Assembly (NCBI RefSeq): GCF_029395675.1
Contig: NZ_CP115184.1
Location: 1,116,001-1,180,000 of the forward strand
Direction of reading: 5' to 3'
Source: Janibacter cremeus
GTDB lineage: Bacteria; Actinomycetota; Actinomycetes; Actinomycetales; Dermatophilaceae
Length of the DNA: 64,000 bases
Positions 27,243 to 36,617 of the stretch are shown piece after piece. The notes beneath the pieces were generated by a model, which saw nothing but the letters and a program-made list of their open reading frames with translations, did not search any database and was not told where the DNA came from. Positions within the stretch are counted from its first letter, which is position 1; each line of letters begins with the position of its first letter. The position numbers and the translations under genes were made by a program.

Positions 27243-28931
27243 TCACGTCCCGGATCGGCGGGTCCGCACGGCCAGGCCGACGGACACGAGGACGGCCACC
27301 AGCGTACCGACCAGGCCCGCGGCCGCCACCGGGTCGGGGGACGCCGTCGTGTCCGGGGCCGGTCCGAGGTCGTGGACCTCGAGGTCACCGGCCACGAGCA
27401 CCGGTCGACCGGGCAGGTCCGGCACCGACCCGGGAGGGGCCGGCTGGTCCGTCTGGATGATGACCCACCGCACGCCCTCCCGCTCCAGGACCTCGGTCAC
27501 CTCGCCTCCCGTGGCCAGCGACTCGGCCACGGCGGCCGCCGCCGGGTCCTCCCCCGCGACCGTCGGCTCCCCCCGGAGGGCGAGGCGGTCGTCGGAGACG
27601 ACGCGCTGCGGCAGCAGCCGGTTCCAGGGGTCGAGGAGGACCCGGTCCTCGTTCCAGTCGTAGCGTCGGTACGTCGACCACGGGAAGACCGCCACCGCCT
27701 CGTTCGAGGTCGACAGCTCTGCGGTGACGGTCTCGACCTCCTGCGGCCAGCCGACGCTGCCCCACGTTCCCGAGTGGCCCCACGCCAGCGTCGGGAGGGT
27801 GGCCACCGGCCAGACCACGGCGACGGCGAGCAGGACCACCGGGAGCCGGTGCAGCCGGACGCGGTCGACGACCTGCGCGGACGCGACGGCGACGAGGAGC
27901 ACCCACAGCGCGGTGAACTTCTGCGCGTCCCGCAGGATCCCCCCGCCGGGGACGGAGGTCACCACGGCCTCCAGGAGGGGGGAGCCACCCGGCAGGACCG
28001 CCAGCCCCGCCAGCACCAACCCCAGGGCACCGGCAGCCGTGGCTCCCCGGGGCAGTGGATCGGCCCACCACTGCCTGCGCCGGAGGGAGAGCAGGAGCAG
28101 CGCGAGGACCGCCACGAGTGCGCCCGTGGCCACCGGCCAGGTCGTGCGCTCGACGAACCACGTCCGTTCGTGCCAGAGGCCACCGCCGAGGAGCAGGGAG
28201 CCGAGGGGGCCGAAGGGGGTGTCGGCCGCCGCGGCGAAGGCGCTCGCCCCATCGGGGTCGGCCGCGTGGGAGGCCGACCGCAGGAAGGGGTACCACCAGG
28301 AGGCATTGGCCAGCAGGGCCGTGCCGACGACGATGGCGAGGTGCCGCGGACGTGGCCGTCCCGGCCGCCCCGGGGTGAGCACGACGACCGCCGCGAGGAG
28401 GGTCGCAAGGACCCCCGGGGTCGAGCCGGCGAGGGCGGATGCGGTCAGGGTCACGACGAGGGCCGTGGCCCCCTTCCCCGAGGAGCGCAGACGGGCCGCG
28501 GCCAGGAGGACCCACGGCAGCAGGGCGAAGCCGATGAGGTAGCCCCAGTGACCGATGCCGAGGCGCTCACCCACCCAGGGGTTCCACGACCACCAGGTCG
28601 CCGCGGCCAGGGCCCCGGCGCGGGTGGTGGCCAGCCGGCCGGCCCCGGCACCGCCGAGCACGAAGCTGCCCAGGAGCAGGAGCTTCTGCACCACCCATCC
28701 CGGCAGCGCCATGGATGCGAGCGCGACGAGCAGGTCGTTCGGCACCGCGCGCGGGACGCTCCCGTCGGTGCCCAGGGTCCGCGCCGACAGCGGTGGATCG
28801 GGGACGAATACGAGGTCGTAGTGCAGCGTGTAACCCGGTGCGAGGGCGGGCCCGAGGACGAGGACCCCGAGCACCAGGCCGACCACTCCCCCGATCGTCC
28901 CCGGGCGCACCCGAGCGCGCGCGGCGTCCAT
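27243..28931 (-). CDS. GT-C-like polytopic membrane protein (Rv0226c-like)
   Basis: 562 residues with roughly a dozen helices. The N-terminal loop HYDLVFVPDPPLSART carries acidic residues after the first helix, as in GT-C glycosyltransferases, and NPWVGERLGIGHWGYLIGFALLPW resembles AftD-type loops. Later extracytoplasmic stretches (WGHSGTWGSVGWPQEVETV) precede a last helix and a basic end. No family name can be given with certainty; position and topology match Rv0226c, an envelope membrane protein. The start ATG overlaps the upstream GT4 stop (TGATG). It is the last gene of a four-gene operon. Confidence 0.8.
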   Translation of the reverse strand: MDAARARVRPGTIGGVVGLVLGVLVLGPALAPGYTLHYDLVFVPDPPLSARTLGTDGSVPRAVPNDLLVALASMALPGWVVQKLLLLGSFVLGGAGAGRLATTRAGALAAATWWSWNPWVGERLGIGHWGYLIGFALLPWVLLAAARLRSSGKGATALVVTLTASALAGSTPGVLATLLAAVVVLTPGRPGRPRPRHLAIVVGTALLANASWWYPFLRSASHAADPDGASAFAAAADTPFGPLGSLLLGGGLWHERTWFVERTTWPVATGALVAVLALLLLSLRRRQWWADPLPRGATAAGALGLVLAGLAVLPGGSPLLEAVVTSVPGGGILRDAQKFTALWVLLVAVASAQVVDRVRLHRLPVVLLAVAVVWPVATLPTLAWGHSGTWGSVGWPQEVETVTAELSTSNEAVAVFPWSTYRRYDWNEDRVLLDPWNRLLPQRVVSDDRLALRGEPTVAGEDPAAAAVAESLATGGEVTEVLEREGVRWVIIQTDQPAPPGSVPDLPGRPVLVAGDLEVHDLGPAPDTTASPDPVAAAGLVGTLVAVLVSVGLAVRTRRSGT

Positions 28932-30049
28932 CAGCGGGACCGGTGCAGTGCCTCGACCTCGCTGAAGGCCTCCCCCATCGCCACGCACTGGGTCGCCAGG
29001 TCGTGGTGCGCCACGGCATGACGTCGGTTGGCCGCCCCGACCGCGACCCGCCGCGCCGGGTCGGACAGGTGGTGGAGGAGCCCCTCGGCCAGGGCCTCCG
29101 CCGAGTCCTCCACGAGATGGTTCGGCGGGTGGACCGCCTCGTCGTTCGTGCCGCACCGGGTCGTGACGATCGGCAGCCCGCTGGCGAGGGCCTCGAGGTA
29201 GGCCAGGCCCAGCTGCTCGGTCCACTTCCACGTCGGGCGTGGCGCCGTCGTGAAGACGGCCGCGGAGCGCATCAGCTCGGCGACCCCACCGGTGTCGAGC
29301 GACCCCATGAGCTCGACCCCGCTGCGCGGGTCGTCCGCCTCGGCCCGCACGAGGTGCTCCAGCGGCCCCCTCCCGGCGACCCGCAACCGCGCCTCCGGGA
29401 TCGAGCGACGCACGATCCGCATGGCCTCCAGGACGCGGTCGATGCCCTTGTTCTCCGCCAGGGGCGACGCGAAGACGACGACCGGCTCCTCCGTCGGCGT
29501 CGGCGCCGGGTGGAACAGCTGCGTGTCGACACCGGGTTTGACGACCCGGATCAGCTCCTCGTCGAAGCCGTTGGCCAGCAGGTGGTCCCGCGCCGCGTCG
29601 ACCATGCACAGGAGCAGATCGGCGTCACGGCAGGAGTTCAGCGCCTGCCGGTAGGGCGGGATCGTGTACAGGGGCTGGTCGGGGAGGTTCTCCCACGTGA
29701 TCACGGCCTGCAGCGGACGCGGCGAGCCGGCGGCACGCGCCTTGCGGCGCCACCCCGAGGCCTGCCCCGTGACGAGTGAGCAGAGCTCGAGCGAGGCCAC
29801 CCAGTCGTACTCCCCCGGGTCCTGCTCGTCCAGGCCCCGGACCCAGGCGAGCGCCCCCGCCTCGACGAAGCGCTTGATCGGACGGCGGTAGGTGCTGGGG
29901 ATCCAGTCGACGTCCCCCACGGGCTCCTGCCGGGCCATGGCCCGTACCTGCGTGCCGGGCATGCGCGACATCCAGTACAGCTCGCGCCGGGCCCGCTGGT
30001 CGGGCAGCGAGACCCAGAGCATGCGCCGGACGTCGTCCGCCACGCTCAT
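28931..30049 (-). CDS. GT4 family glycosyltransferase
   Basis: 372 residues, GT-B fold. The C-terminal half has VVVFASPLAENKGIDRVLEA and the EQLGLAYLE (EX7E) nucleotide-sugar motif followed by ASGLPIVTTRCGTNDE. The N-terminal half is divergent from the common family and has no clear lipid anchor. Third gene of the minus-strand operon: ATG overlaps the GT2 stop (ATGA), and its stop overlaps the membrane-protein ATG. It probably adds one sugar to a lipid-linked intermediate; the specificity is unknown. Confidence 0.86.
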   Translation of the reverse strand: MSVADDVRRMLWVSLPDQRARRELYWMSRMPGTQVRAMARQEPVGDVDWIPSTYRRPIKRFVEAGALAWVRGLDEQDPGEYDWVASLELCSLVTGQASGWRRKARAAGSPRPLQAVITWENLPDQPLYTIPPYRQALNSCRDADLLLCMVDAARDHLLANGFDEELIRVVKPGVDTQLFHPAPTPTEEPVVVFASPLAENKGIDRVLEAMRIVRRSIPEARLRVAGRGPLEHLVRAEADDPRSGVELMGSLDTGGVAELMRSAAVFTTAPRPTWKWTEQLGLAYLEALASGLPIVTTRCGTNDEAVHPPNHLVEDSAEALAEGLLHHLSDPARRVAVGAANRRHAVAHHDLATQCVAMGEAFSEVEALHRSR

Positions 30050-30897
30050 CGCGCCGCCCGCGCGACCCGGTCACGGCGGCCCCTGCGGGCACCGAGGGCG
30101 TAGCCGCCGGCCTCCAGGACGCGCAGCAGGACCATCCCCGCGGCGTGGCCGGGACGCCTCAGCAGGCGGCGGTGGTTGCGCACGTACGACATCAGGACGG
30201 CCCGGCCCTGCGCCGTCACGGCACCGTCGTGCTCCTGCGCGAAGGCAGGGATGCTGCGGCCGTAGTAGTACCGCTTGCGCATCACGTCGGCGACCGTGAG
30301 CCGGCCCTCGTCGTGGTCGATGATGATCGGGGCCAGCTCGATGCCGGCGCCGGCCGCGCGCATCTTCATCCGCAGGTCGGCGTCCTCCGGCCCGGACATG
30401 TCCGGGTGGAAGGCGCCCTCCCCGAGGAGGTAGTCACGCCGCACCAGCCTCGGGTTGTGCAGCCACGGGTCGTCGAGATAGCACTCCCGCTCCAGCGCGC
30501 GGCAGGCCGTCCAGAAGCCGTCACCGATCGTGCGCTCGGGCAGGGCGATCCCCGTCGCACCCGTCGCGTGCGCCGTCTCCAGCGCCAGGGCGATCGTCCT
30601 CGGCGGCAGGATCATGTCGCTGTCGAGCCACAGCACCCACTCGGACGTCGCCGCCCGCACGCCGGTGTTGCGCTGGGCCGATCGTTCCGGTCCGGCGGTG
30701 ATGACCCGGTCGGCGATGCCCTCGGCGATCTGCCGGGTGCCGTCACTGCTGTGGTTGTCCACGACGATCAGCTCGACGTGCGGGTGCGTCTGGTCGGTGA
30801 CAGAGCGCAGGCACGCCTCGATCGTCCGCAGGTTGTCGCGGGTCGGGACCACGACGGTCACGGAGTCCGCACGATGCCGCTCCACTGGTCCGGTCAC
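30046..30897 (-). CDS. GT2 family glycosyltransferase
   Basis: 283 residues, GT-A fold. VTVVVPTRDNLRTIEACLRSV at the N-terminus, VDNHSSDGT, and the metal-binding DXD motif in LWLDSDMILPP; a PEDADLRMKM acceptor-site segment follows. Inverting transferase acting at the cytoplasmic face. It starts at a GTG that overlaps the TGA of the upstream AftD-like gene (GTGA), so it is coupled to it. The C-terminal 80 residues are basic and may touch the membrane. Confidence 0.88.
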   Translation of the reverse strand: MTGPVERHRADSVTVVVPTRDNLRTIEACLRSVTDQTHPHVELIVVDNHSSDGTRQIAEGIADRVITAGPERSAQRNTGVRAATSEWVLWLDSDMILPPRTIALALETAHATGATGIALPERTIGDGFWTACRALERECYLDDPWLHNPRLVRRDYLLGEGAFHPDMSGPEDADLRMKMRAAGAGIELAPIIIDHDEGRLTVADVMRKRYYYGRSIPAFAQEHDGAVTAQGRAVLMSYVRNHRRLLRRPGHAAGMVLLRVLEAGGYALGARRGRRDRVARAAR

Positions 30898-33800
30898 AGG
30901 TCGGGCTCCTCTGGTTCGTCGTGGCGCATGAAGGTACCGAGGACCGCGAGCACGAGTCCGGCACCTGCGATGTGGTGGGGCACGAGTGCCGACTTGACCG
31001 CATCGGCATCGACGGTACCCAAGGTGTCGGTGATGAGGGCGGCGTACAGGACGAAGACCGCCGCCGAGAGCAGGACGAGCCCGGCACCGGCAGTGATGAG
31101 CAGTCCGGGCCGCGGGTCCGTGCGGCGCACGAGGAGCACGACCACCAGCGCAGCCAGGCCACCACCGATGCCGGTGACCGCTGCCGTCCCGAGCACGAGT
31201 GCGCCCTCGACCGCGAGGCGGCGACCACCGCGTCGCTGCGTCAGCACCTCGGTGAGGCCCCGGGTGACGGGACGGTGCGGCACCTCGGCGCCGGACTCCG
31301 CCTCGGTCGTCGACGCGCGCGGCGTCCCCCCACGGGAGAACGGGTCGTCCCCGGGCACGTCGCCGGTGAGGAACGCGTCGTCCTCGCGCGAGGACGTGGG
31401 CTGCGCGGCCGGCTCCCGGCCCCACTCGCTCGCGCGCTCCGCGCGCACCCTGGACACCCGGCGACGCACCAACGGGGCGAAGAAGACCGCGAGCGCGACG
31501 AGCAGAGCGACACCGGAGAGCACCAGGGCGACGTTCGCCCGGCGCTGCGGCCCGTACCCGATGTGCACGGTGTGCTCGTCGAGGTCGTCGACGTACCAGC
31601 CGACGGCGTACCCGTTGACGACGACCGGCTCACCCAGGTCCGTGCCGTCCTCGAGCGTGGCGTTCCACCGGGGGTCGAAGCCCTGGCCGATGGACAGGAA
31701 GTAGGGCTTCTGCGCCCGGCCCACGTCGACGGTCATGGCCGAGGTGAAGGTCCTGCGCTCCACCTCGACGACCGGCGAGGGCACCTCCTGCGCGACCTCG
31801 CTCCCCCGGACGTCGCGCAGGCTGAGCTCGTCGAGCTGGAAGTCGTCCACGGGGCGCAACCGGTGCTCTCCCCAGACGAGCGACTGCTCGCCGCACCCGA
31901 CCCACGGCGTGCCGTGGCCATCGGTCCCGCCGATCTCCTCCGGGTCCTCCGGCCGCATGCGCACGGGCTCGCCGTCGATCGTGGCGATCGTGACGCATGG
32001 ACGACCAGTGTCTCCCCCGGTGATCGTGGCACCGGTGTCGATGCTCACGAAGCTCGCGGGGCGCTCGCCCCGCGAGGTGTCCAGCTCGTCGATCCGCAGG
32101 CGCACGGTCCTGCCGCTCGTGCCCGGCGGCAGCTCGATCGTGGCCCTGCCGGGGCGCAGCTCCCCGGTCGCGACCTCCTCGCCGTCGACGAGGACGGTCG
32201 CGGAGGTCGCCCAGGCGGTGTCGTCCTCGTCGCCCGGGCCCGCCTCCTGCCTGACCGTGACCTGCGAGAGGTCCCGCCGCGGCCCGGTGATCTGCCACCA
32301 CGCCTCGGCGGGATCCCCACCCGGGACCCAGGCCGTCTCCGCCGACCCGTCGGCCGCCTTCGACGCGCGGCGTGCCAGCGAGTCGAAGTACGTCCGGCTG
32401 GAGCGGGCCCGGTAGGTGTCGTCCTTCCCGGAGAGGCGGTCGGCCACCAGCTCGAGGTCACCGCGCGCTCGCACCCGGGCGGCGAGCTCGAAGGTCCGGT
32501 CGTCCGGCAGCGTGAAGTTGCGGCTCAGGTCCGTCTCCGTGTCGTCGCCGGGGTCGGAGGTGTTGGTCACCCGGGTGAAGAGCACATCGAGCGGCACCGT
32601 GCCGAAGGTCTGCCGCTCATCAGCGGACAGGTCGCCGTAGAGGCGCGAGAAGGTGTCGGGGGCCGCGATCGCGCGCTCGGCGACGAGGTCGTCGTCGCCG
32701 AGGTCGATCTCGGACACGCCGACCAGGCTGACGCCCTCGCCCTGCAGCTCCCCGACGGTCAGCTCCACCTCGTCGGCGCTCACGCCCCCCAGGTCGAGCG
32801 TCGCCGTGCCGTCCTCGTCCACCTCGACGGTCCTGGTCACGCCACCGGCGCGGAGGTGGAAGGAGGAGATCGACACGCCCCCCAGGGCCGTGGTGTCGAT
32901 GGTCACCGTGTCCAGGGTGCGCTCCTGCGGCAGCCGGAGGGTGAGTGACTCACCCTCGGCGCGGCGGAAGTCGCCGAAGAGCCACGAGGTCGACGGGTCC
33001 CCGTCCACGGCGTTCTCCGCCATTCCGTGCGGCAGGTCGAAGAAGGCGCCGCCCTCGCTGGTCGCCTCGACGAGCACGCCGCTCGCGGCGAGCGTGCTCT
33101 GGTCCTCGGCCTCGCCGAGGGCCCGGGTGATCGCCGGCTCCTCCTCCGGGGGGAGCACGGCTCCCTGGTTCGCCGTCAGCCGGTTGGTGATGGCCGCACG
33201 ACGCTGGTTGGTGTCGGTGAGGACCATCCGGGGCTCCTGCTCGAGGAGACGAGCGAGCTCTTCCCCCGAGAGGTCCTGCGCGTACCGCATCGCCGGCGAG
33301 CCCGCGAGGAGCCCCTGCTGGGCCATCGGGGGGATCGCCCACGCGTCACCGGCCACGACGACGCTGCCGGTCGCGGGCGTCGCGCGCACCATCCCCCGGG
33401 AGTCCTTGACCCCGTACAGCTGCAGGGGCGGCAGGAGGGCCTCGGTCTGGGACTGCGGCGGCACGGACCGGGTGAACATGTTCTGCCCGGACCGGCCGAA
33501 GTTCCGCAGTCCCTGCAGGCCCTCGTCCTCACTCAGCGCCTGGGCGGTGTGGGCCGGGCGGGCCCCTCCGGAGTCCTCCCACTCCACGTCGTGGCGCAGC
33601 AGGACGTGGTCGACCCCCAGGTAGCGGGCGAAGGGGGACACGTCCGTGCTCCCGGCCGTCCCCGACTGCAGGGTGGAGTTCAGCGCGGCGAGGTAGTTCC
33701 CTCCCCACTGGGAGGTGTTCGGGACCGTCTCGGGGATGACGGCGTCACGCTCGAGCAGGGAGTTGGGCAGGTCGTCCGGTCGCTCGGGGCTCCAGCGGTA

Positions 33801-35192
33801 GTCGGACCGCGTCTGCCCGGGCAGCAGGAGCGCCCGTTGGTTGGGGTCGCCCGTGTCGACGGTGTCAGCGGCCTCCTCCCAGTAGTCGGGGACGTCCAGC
33901 GCCGAGACGTAGAGGTTGCCGGTCACGGCGGGGGCGACGAGGGCGAGCACGGTCGCCGTGCCCAGGGTGCCGACGATCGGTCCACCGCCGGGCCGGCGGA
34001 CCACCGCGGGCACGAGACGGACGAGGGCCCACCCGATCACGAGCGCGAAGGCCAGCGCGAGGCCGGCACCGATCTTGTTGGTGGTCCGGAAGGCGACGAG
34101 CGGCCCGATGTCCTCGAGGGCCCAGCGCAGGACGGCGGCGAAGGGGGACCCGCCGTTGCCCCCCGGGTAGAGCCCGACCATGATCACGGCGACCATGCCG
34201 GTCGCCACCGCCGACAGCCGCGCCAGACGCGTGGGCACCACCCTGAGCGAGAGCAGGGCCAGGGCCGGCCAGAGCATGGTGAGCAGGATGATCACGGCGC
34301 TGGCGAAGTACATGGCGAACTGCGGCAGCCAGGGTCCGGCGTCCCCGGAGCCGTAGTACGACCACAGCCCCAGGCCGCGGAGCACCTCGACGAAGGAGCT
34401 CGTCCGGGCGATCCCGTCGAGGGACTCGGACCCGGCCGCGATCTGGCTGCCCGTCTCGCTGGCGGCAGCGCCCGGGATGAGCCAGTAGAGGGAGACGAGG
34501 ATGACGAAGAGGGCGCTCTTGCCCAGTGCGGCCGCCACCCGGGACCACCGCAGCCCCTGCTCGGCGCGCACGTAGAGGGCCACCGGGATGATCAGCAGGA
34601 GCTGGTAGACGGGGACGACGCCCACGTTCATCCCGCTCATGCCGAAGAAGACCAGCCCGACCGCGGCCGGCCACGCCCAGCCCGAGGGGTCGCGCAGCGA
34701 CTTCGTCACCGCGACGAGCAGCCAGGGCAGCAGTGCCATCGGCAGGGCCACCGCCAGCGTGCTTCCCGCCGCAACGGCGTAGGGGTTGGCGATGTAGGCC
34801 ACACCGGCGAGCAGGCCCGCCCAGACGCCCGCACCGGGCACGAGGGTGCGCAGGAGGCGGTTGGTCCCCCAGGCGGCCAGCGCCCAGAGGATGAGGTGGT
34901 AGACCTTGAAGGCCATCTCGGGGTCGAGACCGATGCCGCGCAGGAGCGCCGTCGTGGCCAGGACCGGCACCAGCCCGACGTTGAAGTTCGGCGACCCGAG
35001 ATAGGGCGAGGAGGTCCAGGCCGACAGGTACCGCGGCAGCGTCTCACCGGGGTTGAGGTAGACCTCTGGTTTGATGTCGGTCTGGAAGACACCCCAGCTG
35101 TTGGCGAAGACGATGACCGCCAGGAGCACGAAGAGGATGACGGAGATCATCCGCACGGAGACCGCGCGGGGTAGCCGGAGCCGGCTGCGCAC
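30894..35192 (-). CDS. Second AftD-like arabinofuranosyltransferase family protein
   Basis: 1432 residues. The N-terminal GT-C core has a single first helix, the lumenal acidic motif TDIKPEVY near 38-45, and about ten more helices up to about 440. Two discoidin-like modules follow (DGDPSTSW near 730 and DGSAETAW near 949). The C-terminus has helices near 1230 and 1330-1410 separated by an acidic Ser-rich cytoplasmic loop. It shares the AftD plan with the 19939 gene but is clearly a different paralogue. GTG at 35192 has GAGGAG 8 bases upstream. It opens the operon with GT2, GT4 and the GT-C-like protein. Confidence 0.82.
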   Translation of the reverse strand: MRSRLRLPRAVSVRMISVILFVLLAVIVFANSWGVFQTDIKPEVYLNPGETLPRYLSAWTSSPYLGSPNFNVGLVPVLATTALLRGIGLDPEMAFKVYHLILWALAAWGTNRLLRTLVPGAGVWAGLLAGVAYIANPYAVAAGSTLAVALPMALLPWLLVAVTKSLRDPSGWAWPAAVGLVFFGMSGMNVGVVPVYQLLLIIPVALYVRAEQGLRWSRVAAALGKSALFVILVSLYWLIPGAAASETGSQIAAGSESLDGIARTSSFVEVLRGLGLWSYYGSGDAGPWLPQFAMYFASAVIILLTMLWPALALLSLRVVPTRLARLSAVATGMVAVIMVGLYPGGNGGSPFAAVLRWALEDIGPLVAFRTTNKIGAGLALAFALVIGWALVRLVPAVVRRPGGGPIVGTLGTATVLALVAPAVTGNLYVSALDVPDYWEEAADTVDTGDPNQRALLLPGQTRSDYRWSPERPDDLPNSLLERDAVIPETVPNTSQWGGNYLAALNSTLQSGTAGSTDVSPFARYLGVDHVLLRHDVEWEDSGGARPAHTAQALSEDEGLQGLRNFGRSGQNMFTRSVPPQSQTEALLPPLQLYGVKDSRGMVRATPATGSVVVAGDAWAIPPMAQQGLLAGSPAMRYAQDLSGEELARLLEQEPRMVLTDTNQRRAAITNRLTANQGAVLPPEEEPAITRALGEAEDQSTLAASGVLVEATSEGGAFFDLPHGMAENAVDGDPSTSWLFGDFRRAEGESLTLRLPQERTLDTVTIDTTALGGVSISSFHLRAGGVTRTVEVDEDGTATLDLGGVSADEVELTVGELQGEGVSLVGVSEIDLGDDDLVAERAIAAPDTFSRLYGDLSADERQTFGTVPLDVLFTRVTNTSDPGDDTETDLSRNFTLPDDRTFELAARVRARGDLELVADRLSGKDDTYRARSSRTYFDSLARRASKAADGSAETAWVPGGDPAEAWWQITGPRRDLSQVTVRQEAGPGDEDDTAWATSATVLVDGEEVATGELRPGRATIELPPGTSGRTVRLRIDELDTSRGERPASFVSIDTGATITGGDTGRPCVTIATIDGEPVRMRPEDPEEIGGTDGHGTPWVGCGEQSLVWGEHRLRPVDDFQLDELSLRDVRGSEVAQEVPSPVVEVERRTFTSAMTVDVGRAQKPYFLSIGQGFDPRWNATLEDGTDLGEPVVVNGYAVGWYVDDLDEHTVHIGYGPQRRANVALVLSGVALLVALAVFFAPLVRRRVSRVRAERASEWGREPAAQPTSSREDDAFLTGDVPGDDPFSRGGTPRASTTEAESGAEVPHRPVTRGLTEVLTQRRGGRRLAVEGALVLGTAAVTGIGGGLAALVVVLLVRRTDPRPGLLITAGAGLVLLSAAVFVLYAALITDTLGTVDADAVKSALVPHHIAGAGLVLAVLGTFMRHDEPEEPDL

Positions 35193-35253
35193 GCTGACGT
35201 CTCCTCTCGTCCGGTCCTGGGGTGTGACGCACCTGCAGCACGCCGGTCGAGCG

Positions 35254-35259
35254 ATCCTA
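35254..35259 (-). promoter_or_regulatory. Probable -10 box of the AftD-like operon
   Basis: TAGGAT on the minus strand, about 60 bases before the GTG at 35192. It predicts a leader that holds the GAGGAG site. The 142-base divergent gap to the flippase holds nothing else I can identify. Confidence 0.4.
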
Positions 35260-35334
35260 ACCGACGGGGCCGATACCGCTACCGGGGCGTAACATCAGAT
35301 CCGTCCCTCGTCGACGACTGCATCAGGAGTGCCA

Positions 35335-36603
35335 TTGACGTCGCGCACTCGCCAGGTGCTGCCGACTGCCGGGCTGTTGCTCGGCGTCGCGATGGGGCTG
35401 GCCAATGTCATGGGCTACGTCTTCGTCGCCCTCGTCTCGGCGACCCTGGGACCCGCGGACTTCGGGGGCTACTCGGCGCTGAACACCTACGGCGTCCTGC
35501 TCGCGATGCCGGCCGGCGCCTTCCAGGTGATCGTGGCCCGCCGGCAGACCCGGATGCACCGCGACCTGCAGCGGCACGTGACCGGCCTGGGGAGCTCGCT
35601 GGTCGTCGGCCTCGTCCTCGCGGCGATCACGATCGCCCTGGCTCCGCTGCTGCGCGACCTCCTCCGGCTCGAGACCGCCTGGTCGGTCGTCTGGCTGGCG
35701 CTGATGCTCCCGCCGATGACAGTCACGGGCGCCCTGCAGGGGGTGCTGCTCGGACGTGAGGCCTACGGGCGGCTGTCGGCCGTCTACCTCGTGACGGCCG
35801 GGACCCGGCTCGCTGCCGCCGGTCTCGCCGTCGGCTGGAGCTACGACGTCGTCGAGGTCTTCGCCGCGACGCTCGTCGCCGCAGTGGTCACGGTCGGGGT
35901 CGCGCTCGCGCTCGTCCGCGGGGACCTGGGCACCGGGACCAACGCGCCCCGGCTCCTCGAGCTGCTCGCCGACCTCGTCCGCAGCAACATCGCCCTCGCC
36001 GGCCTCATGGCCCTGTCGAGCCTCGACGTGGTCCTCGCCCGGACGGTCCTGACCGACCACGACAGCGGCTCCTACGCCCTTGCCGCCCTCTTCGGCAAGG
36101 TGGTCTTCTGGGGGACGCAGTTCGTCGCCCTGGCCATCGTGCCCCGCCTGGCCGAGGCCGGCACCGGCGGACACGTGCGCGCGACCCTGCACCGTTCCGC
36201 CCTGGGTGTGCTGCTGATCGGCTCCGTGGTCTCCCTCGGATGTGCCCTCGCGCCGGGGCCGCTCGTCGCGCTCTCGGGTGGGCCGGCCTTCGTCGACGCC
36301 GAACCCCTCCTGGTGTGGGCAGCCGTCACCGGGACCCTGTGGGCGATCGTCCAGGTGTGGCTCTTCGCCGGGATGAGCCGTGGTGACCACGTCATGACGG
36401 CCGTGGTCTGGCTCGCCGCCGGCGTCCAGGCCGTCCTCGTGCTCCTCGCGTTCAACGACTCGCCCTACGAGGTCTTCGCGACCGTGGGTGGCACCGCCGG
36501 CGTGGTTGCCGTCATCGGGCTCCTGCGGGTGCCCAGGGGAGGGATGACGCCCGCCCCGGACTCGGCGGAGACCGCCGAGGCCCTCGGGATGACGCGGGAG
36601 TGA
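35335..36603 (+). CDS. Wzx-like polysaccharide flippase
   Basis: 422 residues, 12-14 hydrophobic helices. The first helices (GLLLGVAMGLANVMGYVFVA followed by LGPADFGGYSALNTYG) carry the RfbX/Wzx (MOP superfamily) signature of lipid-linked oligosaccharide flippases. TTG at 35335 is chosen because AGGAG lies 5 bases before it; a GTG at 35329 overlaps that Shine-Dalgarno site. It is divergent from the glycosyltransferase operon, which suggests it moves their product across the membrane. It ends 14 bases from the convergent methyltransferase. Confidence 0.88.
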   Translation: MTSRTRQVLPTAGLLLGVAMGLANVMGYVFVALVSATLGPADFGGYSALNTYGVLLAMPAGAFQVIVARRQTRMHRDLQRHVTGLGSSLVVGLVLAAITIALAPLLRDLLRLETAWSVVWLALMLPPMTVTGALQGVLLGREAYGRLSAVYLVTAGTRLAAAGLAVGWSYDVVEVFAATLVAAVVTVGVALALVRGDLGTGTNAPRLLELLADLVRSNIALAGLMALSSLDVVLARTVLTDHDSGSYALAALFGKVVFWGTQFVALAIVPRLAEAGTGGHVRATLHRSALGVLLIGSVVSLGCALAPGPLVALSGGPAFVDAEPLLVWAAVTGTLWAIVQVWLFAGMSRGDHVMTAVVWLAAGVQAVLVLLAFNDSPYEVFATVGGTAGVVAVIGLLRVPRGGMTPAPDSAETAEALGMTRE

Positions 36604-36617
36604 CCCGCGAGGCGAGG

